NCBI GenBank assembly: GCA_021784555.1
Contig: JAJYHY010000018.1
Span: 1 to 44,646 of the forward strand
Length of the DNA: 44,646 bases
Origin: a bacterium
Lineage (GTDB): Bacteria > Verrucomicrobiota > Verrucomicrobiia > Limisphaerales > UBA8199
Direction of reading: 5' to 3'
Shown piece after piece: positions 44,583-44,646 of the stretch. Made by a program: the position numbers and the translations under genes. The stretch's first letter is position 1, and every line of letters starts with the position of its first letter. Under the pieces are notes generated by a model. The model ran no database searches. It was given only the letters and a program-made list of their open reading frames with translations, and had not been told where the DNA came from.

Positions 44583-44646
44583 GCACAATATCAAGAGGTG
44601 GGTTCTCGCCGCAGGATGTGAGGTAATCCCTCAACATTCACAGTAA

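Overview
The window reads like the chromosome of a Verrucomicrobiota bacterium, most likely a soil or freshwater member of the Pedosphaera/Limisphaerales group. The DNA is GC-rich. The gene families point the same way: lone prepilin-like proteins with the FTLIELLVV start and a terminal H-x9-DG motif, a giant CotH/lamin-tail secreted protein, ECF sigma factors carrying a membrane segment and extra C-terminal domains, a DUF6600 protein, a PmoA-like DUF6807 protein, a Tat-exported Gfo/Idh/MocA oxidoreductase and a beta-helix glycan enzyme. This assignment is inference from gene content. No rRNA, tRNA or CRISPR array was seen.

Layout. 1-9.7 kb: the 5' part of a huge secreted CotH/LTD protein (minus, runs off the left edge), a small conserved protein, a W-rich secreted DUF6600 protein, a sigma-region-2 fusion protein lacking region 4, a palindromic repeat and a prepilin-like gene. 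9.9-12.9 kb: an Mla/MCE-type lipid transport operon (permease, ATP-binding subunit, MCE protein) whose ATPase has lost almost every catalytic motif. 13.1-18.9 kb: a probably truncated secreted protein, a TolC-like channel, another prepilin-like gene, a hairpin repeat, two small unknown proteins, a membrane protein whose reading frame runs antisense through phhB, and phhB itself. 19-23.1 kb: a secreted beta-helix protein, a MITE-like insertion at the 3' end of mtnA, mtnA and a TPR protein. 23.2-27.8 kb: two toxin-antitoxin pairs with related MazF/PemK-like toxins but unrelated antitoxins, flanking a 1061-residue membrane-anchored sigma factor.

27.9-33.5 kb (minus strand): secreted or exported carbohydrate-related proteins (discoidin-like, DUF6807, Gfo/Idh/MocA), two more prepilin-like genes and a decayed gene remnant. 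33.7-40.0 kb (plus strand): a tight run with a secreted acyl esterase, an internally deleted AAA ATPase, an MFS transporter, phosphatidylserine decarboxylase, phosphatidylserine synthase and a LysE exporter. The two phospholipid genes make up the phosphatidylethanolamine pathway from CDP-diacylglycerol and serine. 40.0-44.6 kb: a DUF6883/DUF4926 pair, a YdcF-like envelope protein, a PaaI thioesterase, proA and two Uma2-type nuclease genes made by a tandem duplication that also copied the last codons of proA.

The most unusual items are the pseudo-ATPase of the Mla-like transporter, the two sigma-membrane fusions (one full, one with region 4 missing), the mismatched toxin-antitoxin pairs around the sigma gene, and the non-autonomous repeats, one of which is flanked by a perfect 8-bp direct repeat that includes the mtnA stop codon.
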